Assembly: GCA_045116915.1 (NCBI GenBank)
Contig: JBGUMQ010000033.1
Location: 1 to 16,974 of the forward strand
Origin: UBA9732 sp045116915
GTDB taxonomy: Bacteria > Spirochaetota > Spirochaetia > Sphaerochaetales > Sphaerochaetaceae
DNA length: 16,974 bases
Direction of reading: 5' to 3'
Shown here piece after piece: positions 1 through 6,952 of this stretch; the stretch's first letter is position 1; the number at the start of each line of letters is the position of its first letter. The position numbers and the translations under genes were made by a program. The notes below the pieces were generated by a model that saw only the letters and a program-made list of their open reading frames with translations, did not search any database and was not told the DNA's origin.

Positions 1-1
1 C

Positions 2-1309
2 GAATACCAGGAACACCTGTCCAACAGGCTGATCGTCAGCGAAGTGGCCACCAGACCCGTCGACGAGCTCAAGGAGCGCCTGGCCGCCATGGAAGGCACG
101 ACCGTCGACGACTATGCCGAGCTGAAGAAGCAGGAGGTCATAGTCGAGCTCCTGAAGGCCTTCAGCCGCAACGGCGGAGTGATCTACGCCATCGGAACCC
201 TGGAGATCCTGAGCGACGGATACGGATTCCTCCGCTCGCCGCTCAACAGCTATCTCTCCGGACCCGAGGATGTCTACGTCCCGGCCGGGATCATCAAGTT
301 CCTGAACCTCAAGACGGGAGACACCATCGAGGGCATGATGAGGACCCCGAAGGACAACGAGAGGTTCTTCGCCCTTTCCAGAATCGCCAACGTCAACGGC
401 GATGCCCCGATCGTCGCCAAGACAAGGACCAGCTTCGACAACCTGATCCCGCTCTATCCCGACCGGAGGATCAACCTGGAGACGGAAAGGACGGACAACG
501 ATGTCTCCATGAGGATCATCAACCTGTTCTGCCCCATCGGAAAGGGCCAGAGGGCGCTCATCACCGCTCCTCCCAGAACCGGAAAGACGATCCTCCTGCA
601 GCAGATCGCCAACTCCATCACCACCAACCATCCCGAGATCAAGCTGATGGTCCTCCTGGTCGATGAGCGGCCCGAGGAAGTCACCGACATGAGACGCAAC
701 GTGCGCGGAGAGGTCATAGCCTCCACGTTCGACGAGCAGGCCACACGCCACGTGACGGTCGCCGAGATGGTCATAGAGAAGGCCAAGCGCCTTGTCGAGC
801 ACGGCAAGGACGTCGTGATCCTCCTGGATTCCATCACAAGACTCGCAAGGGCCTACAACCAGACCGTCCCTGCAAGCGGCAAGATCCTCAGCGGAGGTGT
901 GGACTCCAACGCCCTGCACAAGCCCAAGAGGTTCTTCGGCGCCGCCAGGAACATCGAGAACGGAGGATCGCTCACCATCATCGCATCCGCGCTCATCGAG
1001 ACCGGGTCCAGGATGGACGAGGTCATCTTCGAGGAGTTCAAGGGAACCGGCAACAGCGAGATCGTCCTGGACAGGCGCATGGCCGACAGGAGGCTCTATC
1101 CCGCCATCAACATCAAGAAGAGCGGAACCAGAAGGGAGGACCTGCTCCTGGAGAAGGACGAGGCCGCACGTATCTGGCTGCTCAGGAACGCGATAAACGG
1201 TCTGGAAGACCTTGAAATGACCGAGTTCCTCATTGACAAAATGCGCAAAACAAAGAACAATGAAGCGTTCTTGCGTTCCATGAATACAGGAATCGTTCCT
1301 GAGTTCTAA
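2..1309 (+). CDS. rho: Transcription termination factor Rho (5' end probably off window)
   Basis: Rho is a hexameric RNA-dependent ATPase/helicase that ends transcription at Rho-dependent sites in the cytoplasm. Counting from the GTG at 44, the N-terminal helical domain (KKQEVIVELLKAF) and the RNA-binding cold-shock-like domain (LEILSDGYGFLRS) come first. The RecA-type ATPase core follows, with Walker A APPRTGKT (K181, T182), DERPEEVTDM, Walker B VVILLDSITRLARAYN, and the GGVDSNALHKPKRFFGAARN and EEFKGTGN segments. The frame is open to the window edge, and the GTG has no Shine-Dalgarno site in front of it. The start therefore probably lies upstream, as in the many Rho proteins with an N-terminal extension. 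GTG 44 would still give a protein of near-normal size, 421 aa. The gene is followed 69 bp later by rpmE with no terminator between, so the two are likely co-transcribed. Confidence 0.97.
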   Translation, partial: EYQEHLSNRLIVSEVATRPVDELKERLAAMEGTTVDDYAELKKQEVIVELLKAFSRNGGVIYAIGTLEILSDGYGFLRSPLNSYLSGPEDVYVPAGIIKFLNLKTGDTIEGMMRTPKDNERFFALSRIANVNGDAPIVAKTRTSFDNLIPLYPDRRINLETERTDNDVSMRIINLFCPIGKGQRALITAPPRTGKTILLQQIANSITTNHPEIKLMVLLVDERPEEVTDMRRNVRGEVIASTFDEQATRHVTVAEMVIEKAKRLVEHGKDVVILLDSITRLARAYNQTVPASGKILSGGVDSNALHKPKRFFGAARNIENGGSLTIIASALIETGSRMDEVIFEEFKGTGNSEIVLDRRMADRRLYPAINIKKSGTRREDLLLEKDEAARIWLLRNAINGLEDLEMTEFLIDKMRKTKNNEAFLRSMNTGIVPEF

Positions 1310-1336
1310 AACGGAGACGGCTTATCAACTCTAAGA

Positions 1337-1360
1337 GTCCGCTGCACTACACCAGCGGAC
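1337..1360 (+). promoter_or_regulatory. Perfect hairpin in the rpmE leader
   Basis: GTCCGCTG (1337-1344) and CAGCGGAC (1353-1360) form a perfect 8-bp stem with an 8-nt loop. The hairpin ends 7 nt before the rpmE ribosome binding site and is followed by GGAAAA, not by a T run, so it is not an intrinsic terminator. A role in mRNA processing or in translational control of L31 is inference. Confidence 0.5.
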
Positions 1361-1378
1361 GGAAAACGGAGGACTACC

Positions 1379-1585
1379 ATGAAGGATGGAATTCACCCCA
1401 AATATGAGCTGACAGAGATCAAGTGCTCATGCGGGAATGTCATCAAGACAAAGACGACATCGAAGAACATGCAGGTTGAAATCTGCTCTGCATGCCACCC
1501 GTTCTTTACAGGCACCCAGAAGCTCGTTGACTCGACAGGAAGAGTCGAAAGGTTCAACAAGCGCTATGGAATGCAGTCCAAGTAA
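1379..1585 (+). CDS. rpmE: 50S ribosomal protein L31 (zinc-binding form)
   Basis: L31 is a small protein of the large ribosomal subunit that bridges to the 30S head. The 68-aa product starts MKDGIHPKYELTEIKCSCG and has the two cysteine pairs of the zinc-binding C+ form, CSC near residue 17 and CSAC near residue 38. The family signature HPFFTGTQKLVDSTGRVERF follows. Length is normal. The start is fixed by a strong GGAGGA site (1368-1373) 5 nt upstream of the ATG. It lies directly downstream of rho and is followed by an intrinsic terminator. Four-cysteine L31 is known to be the zinc-dependent version; a zinc-independent paralogue is not seen in this window. Confidence 0.97.
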   Translation: MKDGIHPKYELTEIKCSCGNVIKTKTTSKNMQVEICSACHPFFTGTQKLVDSTGRVERFNKRYGMQSK

Positions 1586-1606
1586 CACGAACCCCAACCG
1601 GTTTGG

Positions 1607-1638
1607 AATGCCTGCGGCATGATGTCGCGGGCATTTTT
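1607..1638 (+). terminator. Intrinsic terminator of the rho-rpmE unit
   Basis: An 11-bp GC-rich stem with two G-T pairs (arms 1607-1617 and 1625-1635, loop CATGATG) is followed by TTTTT at 1634-1638. It sits 21 bp after the rpmE stop. Its presence argues against translation of the next gene starting at the in-frame TTG at 1603, which would put the start codon inside the terminator. Confidence 0.85.
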
Positions 1639-1645
1639 ATTTCAT

Positions 1646-1674
1646 TTGCAATATTGAGTTCTCTGCTTTACACT
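1646..1674 (+). promoter_or_regulatory. Probable sigma-70-type promoter for the galactokinase-like gene
   Basis: TTGCAA (1646-1651), a 17-bp spacer and TACACT (1669-1674) lie just after the rpmE terminator. Transcription would begin near 1681, which leaves room for the ribosome binding site before the GTG at 1699. The match is by eye and the hexamers are not perfect. Confidence 0.5.
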
Positions 1675-1698
1675 TTACGAAAGGGGAAACAGGATCAA

Positions 1699-2844
1699 GT
1701 GGGTATTGTCGGTTCAGGACCGTCGGGAGAGTCGAAAGGCACAACATTTTCAGCAATCGTTCCGGGCGTGACCACGCTGTTCGGGGAGTTCTCGTTCCAC
1801 TGCCTCGGCAACGTCGTGTGCTGCACCAACGACCGGTATCTGAAGGTCACGGTCGGACGCAGTGCGGACAATCTGGTCCATGTGCTCAATGTGCTCACCA
1901 ACGACCACAGGAAATTCCCCCTCACGACGCTGAAATTCAAGAAAGAGGACAAATGGGCCAACTACATCAAGGGCCTCTATCTACAGCTGGCCGATATGGA
2001 CGTGCAGGTTCCTGCGCTTGATATCGTCCTGGAAGGGCCCCTTCTCAAGGACGACAGCTCCGTGCTCGCCCCCGCCGTATGCACGGGAGCCATCCTCGCC
2101 ATCAGGAGGATGCTCGACCTCAGGCTCGAGGAGGACAGGATGGTCAGGATGTGCTACATGTCCTGTTCGTCCTTCTGCTCCGAGCCGACCAAGTACAGCA
2201 CGGTCACGGCGATGTTCCATGCGCGCGAGGGATCGTTCATCCTCTGCGACCTGGATTCCCTGACCTGGAGGATGCTCGAGAACCCGTTCGAAGGAGGCGG
2301 GTGCACCTTGCTCGCCATAGACTGCAAGACGCCTCCGCTGGCCATGAGGGAGGAAATCCGCAACACCCATGCAAGGGTCAGGAATTCCTTCATCCGGCTG
2401 CGTCAGGTCGTCCCCAACCGCTCCATGAGGGACTTCCCGATCTCCGACCTGCGTGAGAGGGTCCTCCCGCTGGACGAGGAATGCCGCAAGTCCTGCCATG
2501 CGGTGCTGGAGGACAGCAATGCCGCCCTTTCCATGGGAAGTATCTTCAGGAACAGGCTTTTCCTGCAGATCGGAAAGACGTTGACTAGGACCGGCAAACT
2601 CATACGCGACGACCTGGAGCTTTCGTGCCCGGAGATCGACTGGCTCATCAAGAGGGCCGCCGAGGTTCCGCTCTGCCACGGGGCAGGCATGATCTTCAAC
2701 GGGGACAACACCTATGCCGCGGTTGTCATAGACGACACCATGATGTCCCGATACATGGAGAAGCTCGAGGAATATGAGCGCATCTTCGGTTTCAAGCCAC
2801 TTGTCAGGAAGCTCGAACCGCGCGGCTGCGCAAGGTTAGATTGA
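1699..2844 (+). CDS. Degenerate galactokinase-like GHMP-fold protein, probably not an active kinase
   Basis: The 381-aa product has galactokinase length and order of motifs, but the catalytic positions are altered. The galactose-binding motif PGRxNLIGEHTDY appears as PGVTTLFGEFSFH (residues 22-34). DKWANYIKGLYLQL (84-97) matches the conserved WANYVRG stretch. The GHMP ATP loop PxGxGLSSSA reads GPLLKDDSSVLAPA (113-126). The GIMDQ catalytic-aspartate segment is replaced by YSTVTAM, and the C-terminal GGGFGG glycine motif by AGMIFNGDNTYAA. The segment RDDLELSCPEIDWLI matches the galactokinase 'pqID' region. The GTG start is chosen because an upstream frame extension runs through the rpmE terminator, and AGGA lies 4 nt before it; a TTG at 1654 is an alternative. 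It stands alone between two promoters. Fold assignment is moderately sure; function (regulator, sugar sensor, or a divergent kinase) is unknown. Confidence 0.72.
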   Translation: MGIVGSGPSGESKGTTFSAIVPGVTTLFGEFSFHCLGNVVCCTNDRYLKVTVGRSADNLVHVLNVLTNDHRKFPLTTLKFKKEDKWANYIKGLYLQLADMDVQVPALDIVLEGPLLKDDSSVLAPAVCTGAILAIRRMLDLRLEEDRMVRMCYMSCSSFCSEPTKYSTVTAMFHAREGSFILCDLDSLTWRMLENPFEGGGCTLLAIDCKTPPLAMREEIRNTHARVRNSFIRLRQVVPNRSMRDFPISDLRERVLPLDEECRKSCHAVLEDSNAALSMGSIFRNRLFLQIGKTLTRTGKLIRDDLELSCPEIDWLIKRAAEVPLCHGAGMIFNGDNTYAAVVIDDTMMSRYMEKLEEYERIFGFKPLVRKLEPRGCARLD

Positions 2845-2859
2845 TTTAACCCAAAGACC

Positions 2860-2886
2860 TTGACGATATTCGATTTCGGTTATAAC
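2860..2886 (+). promoter_or_regulatory. Possible promoter of nifS-nifU
   Basis: TTGACG (2860-2865) and TATAAC (2881-2886) are good hexamers separated by 15 bp, which is short; TAACTT at 2883-2888 would give 17 bp. The site lies between the stop of the preceding gene and the nifS ATG at 2908. No iron-responsive operator such as an IscR box was recognised. Confidence 0.4.
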
Positions 2887-2907
2887 TTTCTCTCGTAGGT
2901 AATAATA

Positions 2908-4071
2908 ATGGGTAGATTAATATATCTCGACAACAACGCCACGACTCAGATGGCCCCCGAGGTCCTGGACGCCATAACCAAGGCGGAGCCGGTTGTGTAC
3001 GGCAACGCATCAAGCATGCACACCTTCGGCCGTGAGGCGGGAAAGCTTGTCGAGGATTCAAGGAACAACATAGCCGCTCTTCTGGACTGCGACCCCTCGG
3101 AGCTGATCTTCACCAGCGGGGCGTCGGAAGCCAACAACACCGTGTTCATGATCGCCGCATCGATCATCCGCAAGCGCGGAGGCGGGAGGATCGTGACCAC
3201 CACGATAGAGCATCCGTGCATCATGGAGAGTGTGAAGTACCTCCGCACGCAGGGCATCCACATAGACCAGGCCCCCGTGGACCGTGACGGACGCGTGAAC
3301 CTGGAGAAGCTGGAAGCGCTCATGGGTCCGGATGTGGTGATGGTCTCGGTCATGACGGGAAACAACGAGACGGGATCGGTCCAACCTGTCAGGACGATAT
3401 CCGAGATGGCCCACAAGTACGGCGCTTTGATGCATACCGATGCCACACAGGCCATCGGAAAGCTCAACGTCTCCTGCCGCGAATGGAATCTGGACTATCT
3501 TTCATGCAGCGGACACAAGTTCTACGGCCCCAAGGGTGTCGGTGTCCTGTATGCCAGGAAGGGTGTTCCCTACGAGCCGTTCGTGCACGGCGGCGAGCAG
3601 GAGCACGGACGCAGGGCCGGCACATACAACACGATCGGCATCTACGGGACCGGCATCGCGGCCGCCCTCGCCAGGGAGAACATCGCCGAGGAATCGGCCA
3701 GGCTCTGGGAGATGAGGGAAAAGCTCCGCAAGGGAATCCTCGCCACCATCCCCGATGTCACGGTCAACGGCTGCGCCGACAGGGAGGACTGCCTCCCCGG
3801 AACCCTGGATGTCTCGTTCGCCAACGTGGAGGGCGAGTCCATCCTGCTCATGCTGGACATGGCGGGGGTTGCTGTGTCCACGGGATCGGCCTGCGCCACG
3901 GGATCCCTGGAGCCCAGCTATGTGCTTCTTGCCTGCGGGCTGGATGTGGAGCTGGCCCACGGGTCGATCAGGTTCTCCTTCGGAAGGTTCAACACCATGG
4001 AGGATGTGGATTATGTACTTGAGGTCCTTCCGCCTATCATCAGCAGGCTGAGGGCGATTTCAACGAGGTGA
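2908..4071 (+). CDS. nifS: Cysteine desulfurase, NifS/IscS class
   Basis: This PLP enzyme takes sulfur from cysteine as an enzyme persulfide and passes it to the Fe-S scaffold encoded next door. The 387-aa protein has LDNNATT at the N-terminus, TSGASEANN, the EHPC segment, GNNETGSVQP, and HTDATQAIGK. The PLP lysine is K204 in CSGHKFYGPKG. The catalytic cysteine is C329 in STGSACATGSLEPSYV, in the longer loop of class I desulfurases. Length is usual. The start codon has only a weak TAGGT upstream, but the family N-terminus MGRLIYLDNNATT fits it. The stop is 3 bp before the nifU ATG, so the two are translated from one message. I use nifS rather than iscS because the partner is a NifU-like fusion. 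Confidence 0.95.
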   Translation: MGRLIYLDNNATTQMAPEVLDAITKAEPVVYGNASSMHTFGREAGKLVEDSRNNIAALLDCDPSELIFTSGASEANNTVFMIAASIIRKRGGGRIVTTTIEHPCIMESVKYLRTQGIHIDQAPVDRDGRVNLEKLEALMGPDVVMVSVMTGNNETGSVQPVRTISEMAHKYGALMHTDATQAIGKLNVSCREWNLDYLSCSGHKFYGPKGVGVLYARKGVPYEPFVHGGEQEHGRRAGTYNTIGIYGTGIAAALARENIAEESARLWEMREKLRKGILATIPDVTVNGCADREDCLPGTLDVSFANVEGESILLMLDMAGVAVSTGSACATGSLEPSYVLLACGLDVELAHGSIRFSFGRFNTMEDVDYVLEVLPPIISRLRAISTR

Positions 4072-4074
4072 ATT

Positions 4075-4683
4075 ATGGACAGCTTCATGGCCCAGTGGGT
4101 ATATACGGATACGGTCAAGGACCACTTCATGAATCCCAGGAACATCTGGAACAAGGATGAGGATTGGACTCCCGACGCGGTCGGAGAGGTGGGATCCCTC
4201 GCATGCGGAGACCAGATGAGGGTCGGCATCAAGGTCAAGGACGACCATGTCAGCGACATCAGGTGGCTGACGTACGGCTGCGCGAGCGCCATCGCAAGCA
4301 CATCGATGATGAGCGAGATGGTCAAGGGCATGTCCCTGAAGGAGGCCTACAACATCACGCCGGCCATGATAACCGAGGCGCTGGGTGGTCTCCCGCAGCA
4401 CAAGTTCCACTGCTCGGTGCTGGGTGACAAGGCTCTCAGGGCCGCCATCGACGACTATCTGGATAAGAACGGACTGGACAACCCGTACAGGAAGTCCGTC
4501 GCGAAGATCCTCTGCGAATGCAAGGGCGTGACAGACCAGATGATCGAGCACCTTGTGGCCACGGACCAGGCCAAGACCCTGGAGGACCTCGAGAGACTCA
4601 CCGGGTTCGGCACAGGCTGCGGCAAATGCCGTGAGCGCATAGCCCACGAGTTCGAGGAGATGAAACATATTCACGGGAAATAA
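4075..4683 (+). CDS. nifU: NifU/IscU-type Fe-S scaffold with C-terminal BFD-like [2Fe-2S] domain
   Basis: This protein is the scaffold on which NifS sulfur and iron are built into clusters. Residues 1-130 are the IscU domain with the three ligands C44 (ACGDQM), C69 (YGCASAIAS) and C113 (KFHCSVL). Residues 145-190 form a bacterioferritin-associated-ferredoxin-like domain with C147-x-C149 and C182-x2-C185, the permanent [2Fe-2S] site of NifU. The third domain of nitrogenase-type NifU, the Nfu domain, is absent, so 202 aa is shorter than Azotobacter NifU. GAGGTG sits 4 nt before the ATG and overlaps the nifS stop codon. The gene ends inside a hairpin. No nif structural genes are visible, so general Fe-S assembly is the likely role. 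Confidence 0.93.
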   Translation: MDSFMAQWVYTDTVKDHFMNPRNIWNKDEDWTPDAVGEVGSLACGDQMRVGIKVKDDHVSDIRWLTYGCASAIASTSMMSEMVKGMSLKEAYNITPAMITEALGGLPQHKFHCSVLGDKALRAAIDDYLDKNGLDNPYRKSVAKILCECKGVTDQMIEHLVATDQAKTLEDLERLTGFGTGCGKCRERIAHEFEEMKHIHGK

Positions 4684-4696
4684 TGTTTATTTCCCG
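4674..4696 (+). other. Hairpin spanning the nifU stop codon
   Basis: CGGGAAATAA (4674-4683) and TTATTTCCCG (4687-4696) are perfect inverted arms around a TGT loop, and the left arm contains the nifU TAA. The right arm overlaps a second palindrome, TTCCCGGGAA (4691-4700), so two folds compete. There is no T run after it. Confidence 0.5.
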
Positions 4697-4705
4697 GGAA
4701 AATGA

Positions 4706-4749
4706 CCTTGTCAAGGGTGCCTTCGGCACTTGTCTTGCCCTTGACGAGG
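4706..4749 (+). other. Strong nested stem-loop, candidate structured RNA element
   Basis: CCTTGTCAAGGG (4706-4717) pairs with CCCTTGACGAGG (4738-4749) over 12 bp with one T-G pair. The interior holds a small second hairpin, GTGCC-TTC-GGCAC (4717-4729), which shares base 4717 with the outer stem. It lies between the nifU-end hairpin and the terminator at 4775. It may be part of a structured 3' UTR, a processed small RNA or a leader element; sequence alone does not decide. Confidence 0.5.
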
Positions 4750-4774
4750 TCTTATTCACGGCAAGCAATGCATG

Positions 4775-4796
4775 AAACCGCCTCCGGGCGGTTTTT
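4775..4796 (+). terminator. Intrinsic terminator after nifS-nifU
   Basis: AAACCGCC (4775-4782), loop TCCG and GGCGGTTT (4787-4794) form a perfect 8-bp stem running into TTTTT (4792-4796). This is the clearest terminator in the window, placed after the two hairpins and before the uridine kinase promoter. Confidence 0.9.
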
Positions 4797-4797
4797 C

Positions 4798-4826
4798 TTG
4801 CGTTTTGGGGCTATAGAAAGGATACT
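4798..4826 (+). promoter_or_regulatory. Probable promoter of the uridine kinase gene
   Basis: TTGCGT (4798-4803), a 17-bp spacer and GATACT (4821-4826) begin right after the terminator. The -10 ends 7 nt before the ATG at 4834, so a transcript from it would be leaderless or nearly so. Confidence 0.45.
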
Positions 4827-4833
4827 TGATGAT

Positions 4834-6510
4834 ATGAGAACAATAACAATCACGATACAGGGGAAGCAGTACAGCCTTCCCGCATTCTCGACGGCCAGAG
4901 AGGCCCTGGAGAAGGCAGGGTTCGTCAGGACGGGCCTGCAGAAATACGAGGACAATCCCGTGGTCGGCGCACTTGTCAACGGCGAGCTCAAGCCGCTCGG
5001 GGCACCGGTGGCCATGTCGTGCGAGATACGGCCCATAGTCGCCTACCAGGGCTTCGGCAGGAGGATCTACCGCCACAGCATATGCTTCCTGCTCTGCTAT
5101 GCCTCCCGCCTGGTCTTCCCTGGCCGCAGGCTCAAGATAGGACACTCCCTGGGAGACGGATTCTTCTTCAACTACGAGGACGGAAAAGGCACGGACGACG
5201 AGCAGATCCGCAGCCTTTCGGACAAGATGCGCGAACTCGTCGACATGGCGCTGGACATAGACTACGTGCCTCTGTCGGGCCAGGAGGCGGTGGAAAGACT
5301 GTCGGAACAGGGATTCGACGATGCCGTGCTGCTTCTGAAGTCCGTCAACATGACCTCCGTGAACATGTACAACATCCGCGACTACTACCATATCGCATAT
5401 GAGCCCATCGCCGACAACACATCCAAGCTCGGTGCATGGGAGCTGCGCAAATACGGCGATTCCGGCATGCTGCTGAGGTATCCCGTCAGGGACAACATCT
5501 CCAGGATCGCCCCGTTCAAGGACAACGGCAGGATGTTCGACGTCTTCAACGAATACCGTGCCTGGGGGAAGATCCTCGGGATCGAGTGCGTGGGCGAGAT
5601 GAACAGGGCCTGCAGCGACGGGTCGGTCGAGCAGTACGTGCGCCTTTCGGAATCACTCCAGCGCAGGAAGATAGCCAGCTTCGCCGACGAGATCCAGAGA
5701 AGGAAGGCCAGGGCCGTGTTCATCGCGGGTCCGTCCTCCTCCGGAAAGACCACATTCGCCAAGAAGCTCTGCGAGCAGCTGCTCCTTCTGGAGTACTCTC
5801 CCATCAGGATATCGCTCGACGACTACTACAAGAAACGTGAGCTCGTCCCGCTGGATGCGGAGGGCAAGAAGGACTTCGAGGCCCTGGAGGCGCTCAACAT
5901 CGACCTGTTCGAGAAGAACATGCAGGACCTGTTCGACGGCAAGGAGGTCGACCTCCCGCACTTCTCGTTCACGGACAACGCGACATACTACCGCAACAAG
6001 CCCATAAGGATGAACAGCAACACCATCTTCGTGATAGAGGGCATCCACGGCCTGAATCCCAGGATCACATCCGGGATCCCGGCCGAATACGTGTTCAGGA
6101 TCTACATATCGGCCCTGACCCAGCAGAACATGGACGACTGCAACAGGGTCTCCACGACAGACGACAGGATGCTCAGGCGCATCCTCAGGGACCACAGGAC
6201 ACGCGGCACGAGTGCGGAGGAGACATTGCTCATGTGGCCCAGCGTCTCGCGAGGGGAAAGGATACACATCTTCCCCAACCAGAACAATGCCGATGTCATG
6301 TTCAACAGCGCGCTGGACTACGAGCTCGGAGTGCTCTCCCCGTTCGTGACGCCGCTGTTGCACGGGGTGCGTCCCGAATCGGGTACGGCGTACACCCATG
6401 CCCTGAGGCTGCTGGCGTTCCTGGAGCACATCTATGCCATTCCGTCGCACTTTGTTCCGAGCGATTCCCTGCTCAGGGAGTTCATCGGCGACAGCGATTA
6501 CGAAGATTGA
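4834..6510 (+). CDS. udk: Uridine kinase with N-terminal TGS and ThrRS-like domains
   Basis: The 558-aa product has the fusion layout known from Thermotoga, spirochaetes and clostridia. A TGS-type domain (about 1-65, starting MRTITITIQGKQYSLPAFS) is followed by a threonyl-tRNA-synthetase second-domain-like part with TGHSLGDGFFFNYE (H104 in the motif). A P-loop uridine/cytidine kinase domain runs from about residue 290. Walker A is GPSSSGKTT with K305. DDYYKKRELVPLD, the substrate-site motif of uridine kinases, and VIEGIHGLNP follow. The expected activity is phosphorylation of uridine or cytidine in pyrimidine salvage; what the TGS half senses is not known. The ATG at 4834 is preferred because an upstream extension from 4702 would run through the terminator. 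AAGGA lies 11 nt upstream, which is far. It stands as its own transcription unit. Confidence 0.9.
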   Translation: MRTITITIQGKQYSLPAFSTAREALEKAGFVRTGLQKYEDNPVVGALVNGELKPLGAPVAMSCEIRPIVAYQGFGRRIYRHSICFLLCYASRLVFPGRRLKIGHSLGDGFFFNYEDGKGTDDEQIRSLSDKMRELVDMALDIDYVPLSGQEAVERLSEQGFDDAVLLLKSVNMTSVNMYNIRDYYHIAYEPIADNTSKLGAWELRKYGDSGMLLRYPVRDNISRIAPFKDNGRMFDVFNEYRAWGKILGIECVGEMNRACSDGSVEQYVRLSESLQRRKIASFADEIQRRKARAVFIAGPSSSGKTTFAKKLCEQLLLLEYSPIRISLDDYYKKRELVPLDAEGKKDFEALEALNIDLFEKNMQDLFDGKEVDLPHFSFTDNATYYRNKPIRMNSNTIFVIEGIHGLNPRITSGIPAEYVFRIYISALTQQNMDDCNRVSTTDDRMLRRILRDHRTRGTSAEETLLMWPSVSRGERIHIFPNQNNADVMFNSALDYELGVLSPFVTPLLHGVRPESGTAYTHALRLLAFLEHIYAIPSHFVPSDSLLREFIGDSDYED

Positions 6511-6534
6511 CGAGACAGGCCGATATCTTTAAAT
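6507..6534 (+). promoter_or_regulatory. Probable promoter of the ferredoxin-AOR pair
   Basis: TTGACG (6507-6512), 16 bp and TTAAAT (6529-6534) overlap the end of the uridine kinase gene. The -10 ends 7 nt before the ferredoxin ATG, and no Shine-Dalgarno site is visible there, again consistent with a leaderless message. Confidence 0.45.
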
Positions 6535-6541
6535 TTCAGCT

Positions 6542-6952
6542 ATGACGTTCGAGATTCTTGATACATGCACAGGATGCGGGATGTGTCTTTCCATATGTCC
6601 TGTAAAGGCCATAACCGGTGGTCCGGGGAGGCTCCATGCAGTCAACGGAGACCTCTGCATCGGCTGCGGCGCATGTGCGCGCGTGTGCGAGAACTCTTCC
6701 GTCACGGACGGGTCCGGCAACCGCATCTCCCATGAGAGCAAGAGGAACTGGCCCGTCCCGCGTTTCGACGCCGACAGGTGCCGCCGGTGCGGCAAATGCT
6801 ACGAGATGTGCCCCGCCGGAATCATAACAAGACCTGACAGGGACAAGGTCCCGACGCTCACCAACGTCAAGCTGTGCGCCTCATGCAGATGGTGCGCCAA
6901 GGTCTGTGTCTACGACGCGGTCACGTTCGCGCCGGCAGGGGAGTCGAGATGA
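6542..6952 (+). CDS. Ferredoxin with four [4Fe-4S] motifs, partner of the AOR-like protein
   Basis: The 136-aa soluble protein has sixteen cysteines in four CxxCxxCxxxC motifs. They are C9/12/15/19, C39/42/45/49, C80/83/86/90 and C112/115/118/122. In known bicluster ferredoxins the last cysteine of one motif ligates the other cluster, so two bicluster modules (1-50 and 78-123) joined by a linker are expected. There is no signal peptide or membrane segment. The stop overlaps the next start as ATGA, so it is translationally coupled to the AOR-like gene and most likely carries electrons to or from it. Similar polyferredoxin subunits accompany AOR-family enzymes in anaerobes. The exact redox partner beyond the neighbour cannot be seen. 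Confidence 0.92.
   Translation: MTFEILDTCTGCGMCLSICPVKAITGGPGRLHAVNGDLCIGCGACARVCENSSVTDGSGNRISHESKRNWPVPRFDADRCRRCGKCYEMCPAGIITRPDRDKVPTLTNVKLCASCRWCAKVCVYDAVTFAPAGESR

Noticed and set aside
1603..1698. Longer N-terminus for the galactokinase-like protein starting at TTG 1603
   Set aside because: It would begin inside the rpmE terminator and ahead of the promoter at 1646; the added residues have no family match.
5653..6450. 265-codon antisense open frame over the uridine kinase gene
   Set aside because: It has no family features and no ribosome site, and the + strand codes for a well-recognised kinase domain.
6874..6948. Upstream ATG for the AOR-like gene
   Set aside because: It lies inside the ferredoxin gene, and ATG 6949 has an excellent ribosome site and the ATGA overlap.
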